Assembly: GCF_028462125.1 (NCBI RefSeq)
Contig: NZ_CP115468.1
Location: forward strand, 772,001-836,000
Reading direction: 5' to 3'
Source: Leptospira sp. GIMC2001
GTDB taxonomy: Bacteria > Spirochaetota > Leptospiria > Leptospirales > Leptospiraceae
Length of the DNA stretch: 64,000 nt
Part shown: positions 1 to 7,868 of the stretch, piece after piece
Numbering within the stretch: position 1 is the stretch's first letter
Layout of the letters: each line of letters starts with the position of its first letter
Made by a program: the position numbers and the translations under genes
The notes under the pieces: generated by a model
The model's input: only the letters and a program-made list of their open reading frames with translations
Database searches by the model: none
What the model was told of the DNA's origin: nothing

Positions 1-1
1 T

Positions 2-1348
2 CGAAATGATGTCGTAAATGATCAGATGGTAATGGAATTGCTAGATGACCGAGAATTTACTCATTTTAAATCGGACTATTATGGATCGGGATCTCTGATC
101 GGTGGATTTGGAAGGTTGAACCAATCGCCTGTTTGTATTTTAGGTGCACGGACTAATTATGGGATAAGGTCTTTTCCTTCGGTAACCAGGGCTAAAGAAT
201 TGTCAATCACTGCAAATAAGACTAAAGCTGATAAAATTTTGATTTTTGGCAAGAGATGGTTCTATGAATTTATGAATAAAGATGCACAGACCATACAAGC
301 GCGAAAAGACTTTTTGAATAACTATGCCAAAGGGTCTGGAATGAAAATACAAATTGTAACTGAACTTTCGGGCTTGGAGAGAGCGCCGATTCTGAGCCTT
401 GCAGATATAATTTTTTTCATTAAGTCACAGAATATGGATGGAGCGGACATATTATTCGCTTCGAAATCAGTTCATTTTATTTCTGAGAATTTAGAATCAG
501 CATTTGAAGTATGTGGACGAATATTAGAATATGTTAATAATAGGGATAGCTCACCGATTCATCTAAATAGATTTTCTTCAGTGACAGAACTTGAACCTGA
601 GATCCCTACGGATCCAACTGTACCTTTCGATATGTTCGGTAAAGTTATTAGTCGAACTTTTGATAAAGATTCATTTATTGAATTCTTTCAAGACATGAAC
701 GATCCAATTCAAGGACCTTGCCTTATTACTGGTCTTGCAAAACTTAACAATGAGACTGTTGGTGTGATTGCAGATCAGCCAAGTATTATGGGAGGAGCTC
801 CTGATGCTCCAGGCACAGAGAAATTTAGAATTTTTACTGAATTCTTAAATAAATACAAAATTCCAATTGTTATGATTTCGAATGCGCCAGGATTCTATCC
901 AGGGACAAAGCAAGAAAGATTGCGCATCCAACAAATCGGAGCAGAATCCTTAGATGCGAATATTTTGGGAGAAGTTCCAGTTGTATCGGTTGTTCTGAAC
1001 CAAAATTATGGTGGAAGGCAGATTCATGCTTTTAGCAAAACAATACGTCCTGGTATAGTTTATATGTCACTTGAAAGTTCGATACTTTCTGTTATGGGGG
1101 GATCAGCATCATTTGATCTTTTTATGGGAGCTAGGTATTCAAAACTTCTCCAAGAAGGAAACAATGAACAGGCGATCCAATTGAAGGAAGATTATATTCA
1201 AGAATTCAATAATAAATCGCGAGCATCTGTTGATGCTGCAAATACTGGAATTATGGATTTCTTGATTCCAAAAGTTTCCCAACTAAGGAAATATCTTATT
1301 GATGGATTATCGCTTGCAAAAGAGCGAAAGACTCAATATTTCGATTAG
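2..1348 (+). CDS. Carboxyl transferase domain protein (acyl-CoA carboxylase beta-like), 5' partial
   Basis: The frame is open back to base 2, so the gene almost certainly starts upstream; the ATG at 26 is only the first one inside the window. The product (about 448 visible residues) resembles the C-terminal part of biotin-dependent acyl-CoA carboxylase carboxyltransferases: a small N-terminal piece with GARTNYGIRSF, then a second crotonase-like half with GGAPDAPGTEK, NAPGFYPGTKQE and QNYGGRQIHAFSK. Those match the usual PGF.PG..QE and AYGG.. signatures, although the second is altered. The family moves carboxyl groups between biotin and acyl-CoA. No biotin carboxylase or carrier gene is visible, so the substrate cannot be assigned. 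Stop TAG at 1346. Confidence 0.7.
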   Translation, partial: RNDVVNDQMVMELLDDREFTHFKSDYYGSGSLIGGFGRLNQSPVCILGARTNYGIRSFPSVTRAKELSITANKTKADKILIFGKRWFYEFMNKDAQTIQARKDFLNNYAKGSGMKIQIVTELSGLERAPILSLADIIFFIKSQNMDGADILFASKSVHFISENLESAFEVCGRILEYVNNRDSSPIHLNRFSSVTELEPEIPTDPTVPFDMFGKVISRTFDKDSFIEFFQDMNDPIQGPCLITGLAKLNNETVGVIADQPSIMGGAPDAPGTEKFRIFTEFLNKYKIPIVMISNAPGFYPGTKQERLRIQQIGAESLDANILGEVPVVSVVLNQNYGGRQIHAFSKTIRPGIVYMSLESSILSVMGGSASFDLFMGARYSKLLQEGNNEQAIQLKEDYIQEFNNKSRASVDAANTGIMDFLIPKVSQLRKYLIDGLSLAKERKTQYFD

Positions 1349-1377
1349 AATTTGTAAGTTGATCAAAATCAATCGAC

Positions 1378-1398
1378 TGAATTTAATCGATTCGAAAT
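1378..1398. promoter_or_regulatory. Putative enhancer (UAS) for a sigma-54 activator, site A
   Basis: A 21-nt site with the palindromic core AATCGATT at 1385-1392. It is identical at 18 of 21 positions to the site at 7750-7770. It ends 80 bp before the -24/-12 element at 1479-1494, about 117 bp upstream of the predicted start point, which is a usual distance for an enhancer. A weaker, directly repeated half-like copy lies at 1371-1384. The role is inferred from conservation and spacing. Confidence 0.45.
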
Positions 1399-1478
1399 AA
1401 TTTTATAAATTTGATTTGCTAAAGCCTTCAAATCACCTTTTATATGCACTTTTCGTGTTTTGTATGCTGAATTCTTTC

Positions 1479-1494
1479 TAGCACGGTTCTTGCA
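1479..1494 (+). promoter_or_regulatory. Candidate sigma-54 (-24/-12) promoter
   Basis: The sequence TAGCACGGTTCTTGCA matches the sigma-54 consensus TGGCACGRNNNTTGCW everywhere except the first G of the -24 GG, which is A. That position is normally strongly conserved, so the call is tentative. Predicted start is near 1505, leaving a leader of about 59 nt before the hydrolase ATG at 1564, which has a good GGAGG ribosome site at 1551. Confidence 0.45.
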
Positions 1495-1563
1495 ATTTGA
1501 CAATTCGGGACAATCTGTTCGGTAGAGCAGATGGATTCTCGGATATCTTTGGAGGATACCTGA

Positions 1564-2385
1564 ATGAGAATAAAATTTAAGTGGGCCATGTTTTCAATGG
1601 TCACAATATTTCTAGTAACAAGCTCTGGTAGTTTAATGGCGGCGAGATGCAAAACTACTGGATTCATTATTAAGACAACAAGTTGCACTCACAATGTAAC
1701 GTACGTTCAAGCAAGACCTGGATTTACGAGAAAAGTAAAATTCCAAGTTCCTGAAGGCACAGCACCAGTTGGAGGATGGCCAGTTGTTGTGATCTACCAA
1801 GGTTCATTCTATCCTGTTGAGTTCACTCGCAAACAAGGTGATCCATTTGGTGGCTACTATGAAGTCAAGGTTATCGAGAAATTGCTAAATAATGGTTTTG
1901 CGGTTATTGCACCAGACGCTGGATTTGATCTATTCTGGGAGACTAATCTACCAACCATTTACGAACTTACTGCCGATTATATCTTTCTGAACAATCTGTT
2001 CGATGGAATCGCTAACGGAGTCTTTGGAAATATAAATTCAAATAAAAAATTCGCAACTGGAATATCCAGTGGTGGATATAATACAAGTCGTATGGCTGTT
2101 TCTTTTCCAGGTCAATTTAAAGCATTGGCAGTTCAGTCTGGATCATATGCGACTTGCAGTGGGCCTCTTTGTTTGGTTCCGAATCTTCCAGCCAACCACC
2201 CACCGACATTATTTGTACATGGATGGTTAGATCTTATAGTTCCATGGTGGAGCATGGATCTATATTATGATAAGCTGATATCCAATGGAACGCCAACCAA
2301 GAAACATACAGATTGGTTTGCTTCTCATGAGTGGGTTTCGTCGTCTCCGAATGAAATCTACTCTTGGTTCAATAAATATAGATAA
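1564..2385 (+). CDS. Secreted alpha/beta hydrolase, polyhydroxyalkanoate depolymerase/esterase-like
   Basis: A 273-residue protein with a signal peptide (hydrophobic residues about 8-26, cleavage near MAA). The catalytic triad is readable: nucleophile Ser168 in GISSGG (166-171), Asp223 in HGWLDLIVPW and His255 in SHEW. The overall layout, including the late HGxxDxxVP motif, resembles extracellular poly(3-hydroxyalkanoate) depolymerases and related secreted esterases; the true substrate (polyester, lipid or other ester) cannot be read. Start chosen on GGAGG at 1551 with 8-nt spacing. A candidate sigma-54 promoter and UAS lie upstream. A 10-bp hairpin separates it from the next gene. Confidence 0.65.
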   Translation: MRIKFKWAMFSMVTIFLVTSSGSLMAARCKTTGFIIKTTSCTHNVTYVQARPGFTRKVKFQVPEGTAPVGGWPVVVIYQGSFYPVEFTRKQGDPFGGYYEVKVIEKLLNNGFAVIAPDAGFDLFWETNLPTIYELTADYIFLNNLFDGIANGVFGNINSNKKFATGISSGGYNTSRMAVSFPGQFKALAVQSGSYATCSGPLCLVPNLPANHPPTLFVHGWLDLIVPWWSMDLYYDKLISNGTPTKKHTDWFASHEWVSSSPNEIYSWFNKYR

Positions 2386-2393
2386 AAGAATTC

Positions 2394-2421
2394 ATAACAG
2401 TGATCATCTGGTCACTGTTAT
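2394..2421 (+). repeat. Perfect 10-bp inverted repeat between hydrolase and downstream gene
   Basis: ATAACAGTGA at 2394-2403 pairs with TCACTGTTAT at 2412-2421 around the 8-nt loop TCATCTGG. No T-run follows, so it is not a classical intrinsic terminator. It could protect or partly end the hydrolase mRNA, or be an operator. The following gene starts 23 nt downstream. Confidence 0.5.
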
Positions 2422-2444
2422 CAGTAGATTAAATAAGGAAAAAT

Positions 2445-3047
2445 ATGAAGAATCAATTTAATTTAATTTTAATGTTTACATCGAGCATCTTTCTAAGTCT
2501 ATTCCTATCTATCATATACACTCAATTCAATAACTCGAATTCGGAATTCTCGAAACTTGAAGTAGAAAGTGTGAATAATCAGCAGGATGAATTTCCAGGC
2601 TTTGACGGATATCACCATGAACAGCAACCGAGAACCACGATATCGGGAGAAATGATCGAATATGTTGATTCCAGAAAAAATGAAGAAGTTGAAGATAATA
2701 TCGCTCACGATTTCTTTACTGCTATGGAATCCAATTTGATTCCTACAACATTGTTGCTATCAGTAGAAAGTATTTTTAATATCGAAAGTATTTTTGCACA
2801 TAGAAACCGAAAATTCCATGAAAGAATAGATGACTTATCACTTAAAAGAGGAAAGAATTCGCTTACCTCGGACGAAGCTAAAGAATATGAAGAATTGCTA
2901 ATAAAGAAAAATAAAGATAAAATTGAGCTGATGTATCGAATGAGAGAGAAATACAAAGAGTCTTTTACTGAAGATCAACATCGATTGTTCAATCAAGAAG
3001 TAAGTGAGCTAGAAGGAGCCATTGAAAAAATTAAGCAATCACTATAA
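2445..3047 (+). CDS. Hypothetical single-pass membrane protein with charged helical C-terminus
   Basis: I do not recognise this 200-residue protein. Residues about 5-26 form one hydrophobic segment (uncleaved anchor or signal), followed by a polar stretch rich in Glu, Asn and Gln. Residues about 120-200 are highly charged and probably helical or coiled-coil. It follows the secreted hydrolase by 59 bp in the same direction, with the inverted repeat between them, and ends 2 bp from the convergent activator gene. An accessory role for the hydrolase is possible by position only. The ribosome site is AAGGAAAA just before the ATG. Confidence 0.55.
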   Translation: MKNQFNLILMFTSSIFLSLFLSIIYTQFNNSNSEFSKLEVESVNNQQDEFPGFDGYHHEQQPRTTISGEMIEYVDSRKNEEVEDNIAHDFFTAMESNLIPTTLLLSVESIFNIESIFAHRNRKFHERIDDLSLKRGKNSLTSDEAKEYEELLIKKNKDKIELMYRMREKYKESFTEDQHRLFNQEVSELEGAIEKIKQSL

Positions 3048-3049
3048 TT

Positions 3050-5341
3050 TTATTCCATATTTAGCATTTTCATTTGGTATTGCAATTTGCCTCTAGAGAT
3101 TTTCAAAAGACGGGCTGCTTCCGATTTGTTTCCATTGCATCTCTCAAGAGTAGATTCAATCAGTCTTTTGGAATAGGTTGCAACCATCGATTCGAAACCA
3201 TGAGATTCCAATGCAGGTTGTGATGTTTTGGTATTGTCTTTTTGAATGCTTAACTTTGATTGTTTTATTTCTGGAGGCAAATCCTTTAACATGATTGAGT
3301 CTCCGTTAACATTAGCTAGAGTTTTGATTATACAATTTTCCAATTCACGGATGTTTCCAGGCCAAGGATGTTCATTTAGAAAATCAATATAAGCACTATC
3401 TATATAATCAATCTGAAGATTCATTTGTTTGGAATAGGATTCAATAAAACGATTAATCAAAAAAATTATATCCGATCTTCTCTCTCTCAATGGTGGAATC
3501 CGAAGTTCGAATACATTGATTCGATAATATAAGTCTTCGCGAAATAATCCTTGATCGACCATTGCTTTTAGATTTCGATGCGTTGCAAAAATAATTCTGC
3601 ATTCAGCTTCTAACTCTGTTCTCCCACCTACAGCTTTGTATTTTCTTTCTTGAAGCAATCGAAGAATTTTTGGTTGAATATCAAGTGTCATCTCACCGAC
3701 TTCATCAAAGAATAAGGTGCCTCCTTTAGCTTCTGCAACAAGTCCACCGTAATCGGTTTTGGCATCCGTGAACGCTCCACGAACATGTCCAAAGATTTGA
3801 CTCTCCCATAATGAGGCAGGAACTGCGGCACAATTAATCGGAACAAAGGGTTTGCCTCTTCCTTTGCCAATTTCATGAAGAAGATTGGCAATAATTTCTT
3901 TACCAGTTCCGGTCTCACCTTGTATGAGTACTGGCTGTTCACGAGTTGCAATTCGCTCAACTCTTTCTATCAAATTTTTCATGCTGCTGCTTGCATATAT
4001 TAAAGTTTTGTTCTCTAATTCTTTTTGGTGAGGAGAAGCATCGAATATTGAATCTCTTTCTATGATCGTTTTTTCTAGATTTGATGTATACAATCGGAGT
4101 TCTTCACGAGCCTCACCAACTGACACGACCATTCTATTAAATGCAGTTGTAAGTTGGCCAATCTCATCGTCGCTCGTCACGGGAAGCTGTATATCAAATT
4201 CTCCACCCTCAACTCTTCGGACACCTTTCAATAATTTATTAAGCGGATCGAGAAGACTTAATTTCATAAAAGACAGAAAACCCACGCTTAGAATTATAAA
4301 ACAAATTCCCAAAATTATTGCCCAATCAATCACATAACGATGGACAAAGCTTCGATAGTTTATGTATGGAAAAGCAACTTCTCTCTTCATGGTAACATCA
4401 CTAAAAATAACGATTAGATTCTCAAGATTTTGTGATGCATATCTTCGAAAAACTGGTTCCGTAGAGTTAATCTCTAAGGGAATACTATAAACAGAACCGA
4501 TAGGAACATTGCTTTGACTTGATGCAAGAATCGCTTTATAATAATGATCGAATTCATTCTCAACAACTTTGCTCATCGCACCCGACATGAGTTGAGTTAC
4601 AAAAAGTGCCATAGCTAGAATAATCGTCATTACTCGAATTCCAATCGAATTCTTATAGCCTCCATAGCTCACAAAAAATATTATAAAAATAAAAAATCCC
4701 GCTAATACTGACACAGCTAATAAATTGACAAAATCTTCTGCGTTAACTCGACCAAGTCGAAACATAGTTAAATACATTGCAGGCAATAGAAAGCTAAAAA
4801 AGAATGAGAGAAGAATTCCTATCAAAGCAATTCTCTTTTCCTTTTTATGGCGAATGATCTGAGCAATTGCTGAAACCAAAACCAGAACAACTAGAAACAA
4901 AATATAAATTGCAACAATTTTACCAGGATTGCTTGAATCGAAATCCCAATAATGTGCATTGAAATTGAATACTCTAGGTGCGGAATAGGTCTCGGTAATA
5001 AACCAGATAGATAAAATTGTGCTTATTGTAATCAGAATACTGAAAGAAATCAGAATTAAGTTTCTGGAAAAAGGAGTAGGGAATTTTAGAAAAAAACTAA
5101 GAAAGAACACAGGTGATATGAGTGCTGATGTGACAGTAACCCAACGGTGCAAAGCTCCCATTGACTCAAGCTCAATTGAAGTATACACGCAGGCGCCATA
5201 CATCAGCGATAGACAAGAAAATGATATAGCTAACTCAAGCAACCCGGAAAATTTATTTCTAACACTTAGGCAATAAATTACTACTAATATGCAAAGCATC
5301 GTTGCTATCAGAAATGAAAGAGTTAGAAATTGCATATACAT
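3050..5341 (-). CDS. Membrane-bound sigma-54-dependent activator: 7TM sensor, HAMP, AAA+, Fis HTH
   Basis: 763 residues. About seven membrane helices occupy residues 5-245; an extracytoplasmic loop (about 255-340, ending FPYINYRSF) and another helix lead to a HAMP domain (about 370-425). The sigma-54 AAA+ module follows: Walker A GETGTGKE at 475-482, GAFTDA at 522-527 in place of the usual GAFTGA, and Walker B GGTLFFDEVGEM. The C-terminus is a Fis-type HTH (NKSEAARLLKISRGKLQYQM). The family remodels sigma-54 RNA polymerase from upstream enhancers. There is no receiver domain, so membrane signals probably act directly through HAMP. The sensor half resembles that of the phosphatase at 7869. Likely targets are the -24/-12 promoters around it. 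Confidence 0.85.
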   Translation of the reverse strand: MYMQFLTLSFLIATMLCILVVIYCLSVRNKFSGLLELAISFSCLSLMYGACVYTSIELESMGALHRWVTVTSALISPVFFLSFFLKFPTPFSRNLILISFSILITISTILSIWFITETYSAPRVFNFNAHYWDFDSSNPGKIVAIYILFLVVLVLVSAIAQIIRHKKEKRIALIGILLSFFFSFLLPAMYLTMFRLGRVNAEDFVNLLAVSVLAGFFIFIIFFVSYGGYKNSIGIRVMTIILAMALFVTQLMSGAMSKVVENEFDHYYKAILASSQSNVPIGSVYSIPLEINSTEPVFRRYASQNLENLIVIFSDVTMKREVAFPYINYRSFVHRYVIDWAIILGICFIILSVGFLSFMKLSLLDPLNKLLKGVRRVEGGEFDIQLPVTSDDEIGQLTTAFNRMVVSVGEAREELRLYTSNLEKTIIERDSIFDASPHQKELENKTLIYASSSMKNLIERVERIATREQPVLIQGETGTGKEIIANLLHEIGKGRGKPFVPINCAAVPASLWESQIFGHVRGAFTDAKTDYGGLVAEAKGGTLFFDEVGEMTLDIQPKILRLLQERKYKAVGGRTELEAECRIIFATHRNLKAMVDQGLFREDLYYRINVFELRIPPLRERRSDIIFLINRFIESYSKQMNLQIDYIDSAYIDFLNEHPWPGNIRELENCIIKTLANVNGDSIMLKDLPPEIKQSKLSIQKDNTKTSQPALESHGFESMVATYSKRLIESTLERCNGNKSEAARLLKISRGKLQYQMKMLNME

Positions 5342-5358
5342 TGGTTGATTCTCAAATT

Positions 5359-5402
5359 ATCCACCAGTCTCTGCAATCTTGTTTTTTCAAATACTGGTGG
5401 AT
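5359..5402. repeat. 10-bp inverted repeat upstream of the activator gene
   Basis: ATCCACCAGT at 5359-5368 and ACTGGTGGAT at 5393-5402 are perfect inverted copies 24 bp apart, 18-61 bp before the activator start on the minus strand. There is no T-run on the minus strand side, so it does not look like the terminator of the upstream DUF3089 gene. A protein-binding operator or an RNA hairpin in the activator leader are the plausible readings. Confidence 0.45.
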
Positions 5403-5481
5403 TATTATTTTTTCGATTTATGATCAGGAGCAGTCTTTAGATTTCGTGAAATCAACTTTGCTTCTAAACTAATTGTAGATT

Positions 5482-6522
5482 TTATTTTCTATTTAGATAA
5501 GTTTGTAATCTTAATTTTATATTTTCTCGAATGTCTATGTAGAATAAATTATAATCTGCAATATGGTAATTTTTTTTGTTACCTCTCCTTGATTCATAAT
5601 TTGGATCACTAGGAAGATCTACCCAGAGCATTTCATCTTTGCATTTAGCACGAACATAGTTTCGATCAATTGCTTCAAATCCGATTCCAACTGCACCTAA
5701 ATGCTTATCTTTTTCTACTACATCTTCATTGTTCTTCCAAGATAGCGGATTCACACAACTTCCACCAACATATCTTTCTGGAGCCAGAGAAAAATCATTC
5801 AATTCGCTACCCCATTTTTTTGAATTCCAACTAATAAAGCAGTGCAACTCAGTAGGTGAATTACAAGGTTTGAGTTTAGAAAAAGTTTTCGATTGGATTG
5901 CCCAACCTGGTAAATAGGCTGCTATAAAATTTGGATATTTATTCTTTTCAATGCGATTCTGCAAAATATTCAATAACATCATTGAGCCTTGACTATGGCC
6001 AGCAAGAAAGAATGGTCTACCTTTATTATAGTATTTCATGTAATGATCAAAAGCTTTTTCTACGTCCTCTCTGGCTATTTTAAATGCTTTTTCCGCATTG
6101 CCTGAATCATCAATAAATGAATAAAGAGTTGCTTGTCTGTATCTCGGAGCGTAAATTTTTGCAGATCCATTGAATACGCTCGCTTGTAATTTCAATGGAG
6201 ACAACCCATATACAATTAAACTCGACTGTACATCTGCATTCCAACCGTCACTTTTTAAATAAGTAGTAGGATGCACATAGAATACATCAGCTTTGGCACT
6301 GGATTGTTGATCGGTAAGATCCGTCTTACTCGGCACGAAATCTACCTCGTCTTTTTGATCTGGTAGAGCTGCCCAACTTTCTCTATCTGTATAATTGGGC
6401 GGACTAGGTAAATTCTTTTCTTGAAAGTCAGAACCCGGTTTAATCAAGTATATAAAAATAGTCGTACATTGAAATGTACTAATAGCCATAATTAAATTAA
6501 TAAAAAACAAAATTGATTTCAT
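5482..6522 (-). CDS. DUF3089 family alpha/beta hydrolase-like lipoprotein
   Basis: 346 residues. An N-terminal hydrophobic segment ends STFQCT with Cys19, a plausible relaxed spirochaete lipobox. The body matches the DUF3089 family: DVFYVHPTTYL near residue 82, GHSQGSM carrying the likely nucleophile Ser, and a C-terminal HIADYNLFY segment. Members have an alpha/beta hydrolase fold but no established substrate. It begins 21 bp after the stop of the outer-membrane protein gene, so the two are probably one transcript driven from the sigma-54-like element at 7685. The activator gene follows 140 bp further on. Confidence 0.7.
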   Translation of the reverse strand: MKSILFFINLIMAISTFQCTTIFIYLIKPGSDFQEKNLPSPPNYTDRESWAALPDQKDEVDFVPSKTDLTDQQSSAKADVFYVHPTTYLKSDGWNADVQSSLIVYGLSPLKLQASVFNGSAKIYAPRYRQATLYSFIDDSGNAEKAFKIAREDVEKAFDHYMKYYNKGRPFFLAGHSQGSMMLLNILQNRIEKNKYPNFIAAYLPGWAIQSKTFSKLKPCNSPTELHCFISWNSKKWGSELNDFSLAPERYVGGSCVNPLSWKNNEDVVEKDKHLGAVGIGFEAIDRNYVRAKCKDEMLWVDLPSDPNYESRRGNKKNYHIADYNLFYIDIRENIKLRLQTYLNRK

Positions 6523-6543
6523 AGAATTTGATTCCCTTATTCC

Positions 6544-7647
6544 TTAAAATGAAGTCATAAATACAGGTCCAATCGCCCAACTTCTATTGAAAGTCAGAGT
6601 AATCTCAGGATCCGAGTAAGCATAGTTTACCATAATACCCGCATTAGGATGGAAGAAAACCAATCCAGTTGCTGATACATTCCAAGCTCCTCGACTATAG
6701 TTTCTTCTTGCATTGATCGTTAAGCTAATAAACTTTTTATAGTCCATAAATAGAACTAATCCACCACTTTTGTCATCTCTTGGTATCTTGGTCATCGAAT
6801 CGGTTGAGCTAACATCCCCCAAGCCTCGGTAAAGCCAAGCGTCAACAAGCGACTCAGGATCCGATGGAAGAAAATTCTGTTGGCCGCTCACAGCTCCAGC
6901 TGTAGTTCTAACATTGATATGATATCTATTGGCTGCGTACTGAATGTACGGTGTAATTGACCAGCTTTGAAATGGGAGCTTGATTCGGAGTCCGACTTTT
7001 CCAACATTTGAATGGTAACGATCATCTGCATCGATGACAGGAAATGATTGGTAGAGATTTGTTCCAACCGTTGTTCCGATTACATTTTTTACTTTATAAT
7101 AAGCTCCAAATCCATTGTGGCTAAGACCAACCATCGGCGCAAAAGTCTGGTTGATTTTGTGGTAATACTCGAATCCAGTTGAATAAACATTGCCGCCGGC
7201 ACCACCTTCTGCCGTATTCAAAGGGAGTGAGCCACTACTTTTTAGTGGAGAAAAGGCGACTTCTGCTCTTGCATACGTAGCTTGAACCACTAAAGATTCA
7301 CTCAATAAGAGGAATTGGAAGCCTTTCTGAGGACCAGTTCCATCAACGGCTAAGTCAAGCGCACCAGATTGAGTTAACCCTGATAGCCTACCAATTGTTG
7401 GGTTTGCTCTCTGTCCAGTAGTTGGATCTGTATGTCCAAAAGGTAGATAAGTCTGCAGTTGTAGATTCATTTGTCCAGTGAAAGCTCCAACCAATAGCCT
7501 CCAATAATCTTCCTTAGGTTCCTTATTCTCAGTTGTAAGCTTCACTTCTTCAGCAATTGCTGGGTAAGAAGAAAACAAAGTTAACAAAATAATTCCGAAT
7601 AATAAATTATTTCCTTTGTGTTTAATTTTATTAAGCGTGATCAGCAT
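6544..7647 (-). CDS. Predicted outer-membrane beta-barrel protein
   Basis: 367 residues with a clear signal peptide (hydrophobic core about 14-29, cleavage near AIA-EE at about 32). The mature part alternates polar and aromatic/hydrophobic residues, is rich in Gly, Tyr and Asn, and ends in Phe (VFMTSF), as outer-membrane barrels usually do. I do not recognise the family. The ribosome site GGAGA precedes the ATG by 8 nt. It is the first gene of a minus-strand pair with the DUF3089 hydrolase and has a -24/-12 element 38-53 bp upstream. A pore or receptor for the substrate of the neighbouring hydrolases is a reasonable guess. Confidence 0.65.
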   Translation of the reverse strand: MLITLNKIKHKGNNLLFGIILLTLFSSYPAIAEEVKLTTENKEPKEDYWRLLVGAFTGQMNLQLQTYLPFGHTDPTTGQRANPTIGRLSGLTQSGALDLAVDGTGPQKGFQFLLLSESLVVQATYARAEVAFSPLKSSGSLPLNTAEGGAGGNVYSTGFEYYHKINQTFAPMVGLSHNGFGAYYKVKNVIGTTVGTNLYQSFPVIDADDRYHSNVGKVGLRIKLPFQSWSITPYIQYAANRYHINVRTTAGAVSGQQNFLPSDPESLVDAWLYRGLGDVSSTDSMTKIPRDDKSGGLVLFMDYKKFISLTINARRNYSRGAWNVSATGLVFFHPNAGIMVNYAYSDPEITLTFNRSWAIGPVFMTSF

Positions 7648-7684
7648 AAATTTTTCTCCAAATGTTCATTATGGATTGGAGAAT

Positions 7685-7700
7685 TGCATGAATCATGCCA
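7685..7700 (-). promoter_or_regulatory. Candidate sigma-54 (-24/-12) promoter for the outer-membrane protein gene
   Basis: Read on the minus strand, TGGCATGATTCATGCA has GG and GC ten bases apart, as in TGGCACGRNNNTTGCW, with two mismatches. It agrees at 12 of 16 positions with the element facing the other way at 7836. Predicted start is near 7674, a 27-nt leader. It overlaps a 13-bp palindrome, GCATGAATCATGC (7686-7698), so an operator is an alternative explanation. Confidence 0.4.
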
Positions 7701-7749
7701 CTGCAATAGGCTCAGAATCCTAGAATAAAGCCAGAATTTTGAGGCTGCT

Positions 7750-7770
7750 TGAATTCAATCGATTGGAATT
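7750..7770. promoter_or_regulatory. Putative enhancer (UAS) for a sigma-54 activator, site B
   Basis: A 21-nt near-palindrome with core CAATCGATTG (7756-7765) flanked by GAATT on both sides. It matches site A (1378-1398) at 18 of 21 positions. It lies between two divergent -24/-12 elements, about 86 bp and 103 bp from their predicted start points. A third half-site, TGAAATCAATC, lies at 7783-7793. Confidence 0.45.
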
Positions 7771-7835
7771 CCATTAACTGACTGAAATCAATCACCTAAT
7801 ACGTTCTAAAATGCCTCTGTGATCAAAAATATCGA

Positions 7836-7851
7836 TGGCATGGTTATTGCT
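7836..7851 (+). promoter_or_regulatory. Candidate sigma-54 (-24/-12) promoter for the membrane phosphatase gene
   Basis: TGGCATGGTTATTGCT matches TGGCACGRNNNTTGCW with a single mismatch (T for C at position 6). The predicted start is near 7862, only 7 nt before the ATG, so the mRNA would be almost leaderless; this is the main reason for caution. A TATACT at 7851-7856 could be a sigma-70 -10 box, but no good -35 is seen. Confidence 0.5.
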
Positions 7852-7868
7852 ATACTGTTCATCGAGTC

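Noticed and set aside
1440..1688. 82-codon minus-strand ORF over the hydrolase promoter and signal peptide
   Set aside because: It runs antisense across a clear signal peptide and ribosome site, has no ribosome site of its own, and its composition is not protein-like.
7686..7698. GCATGAATCATGC palindrome as a stand-alone operator
   Set aside because: It lies wholly inside the -24/-12 match, so it is recorded there as the alternative explanation rather than as a separate feature.
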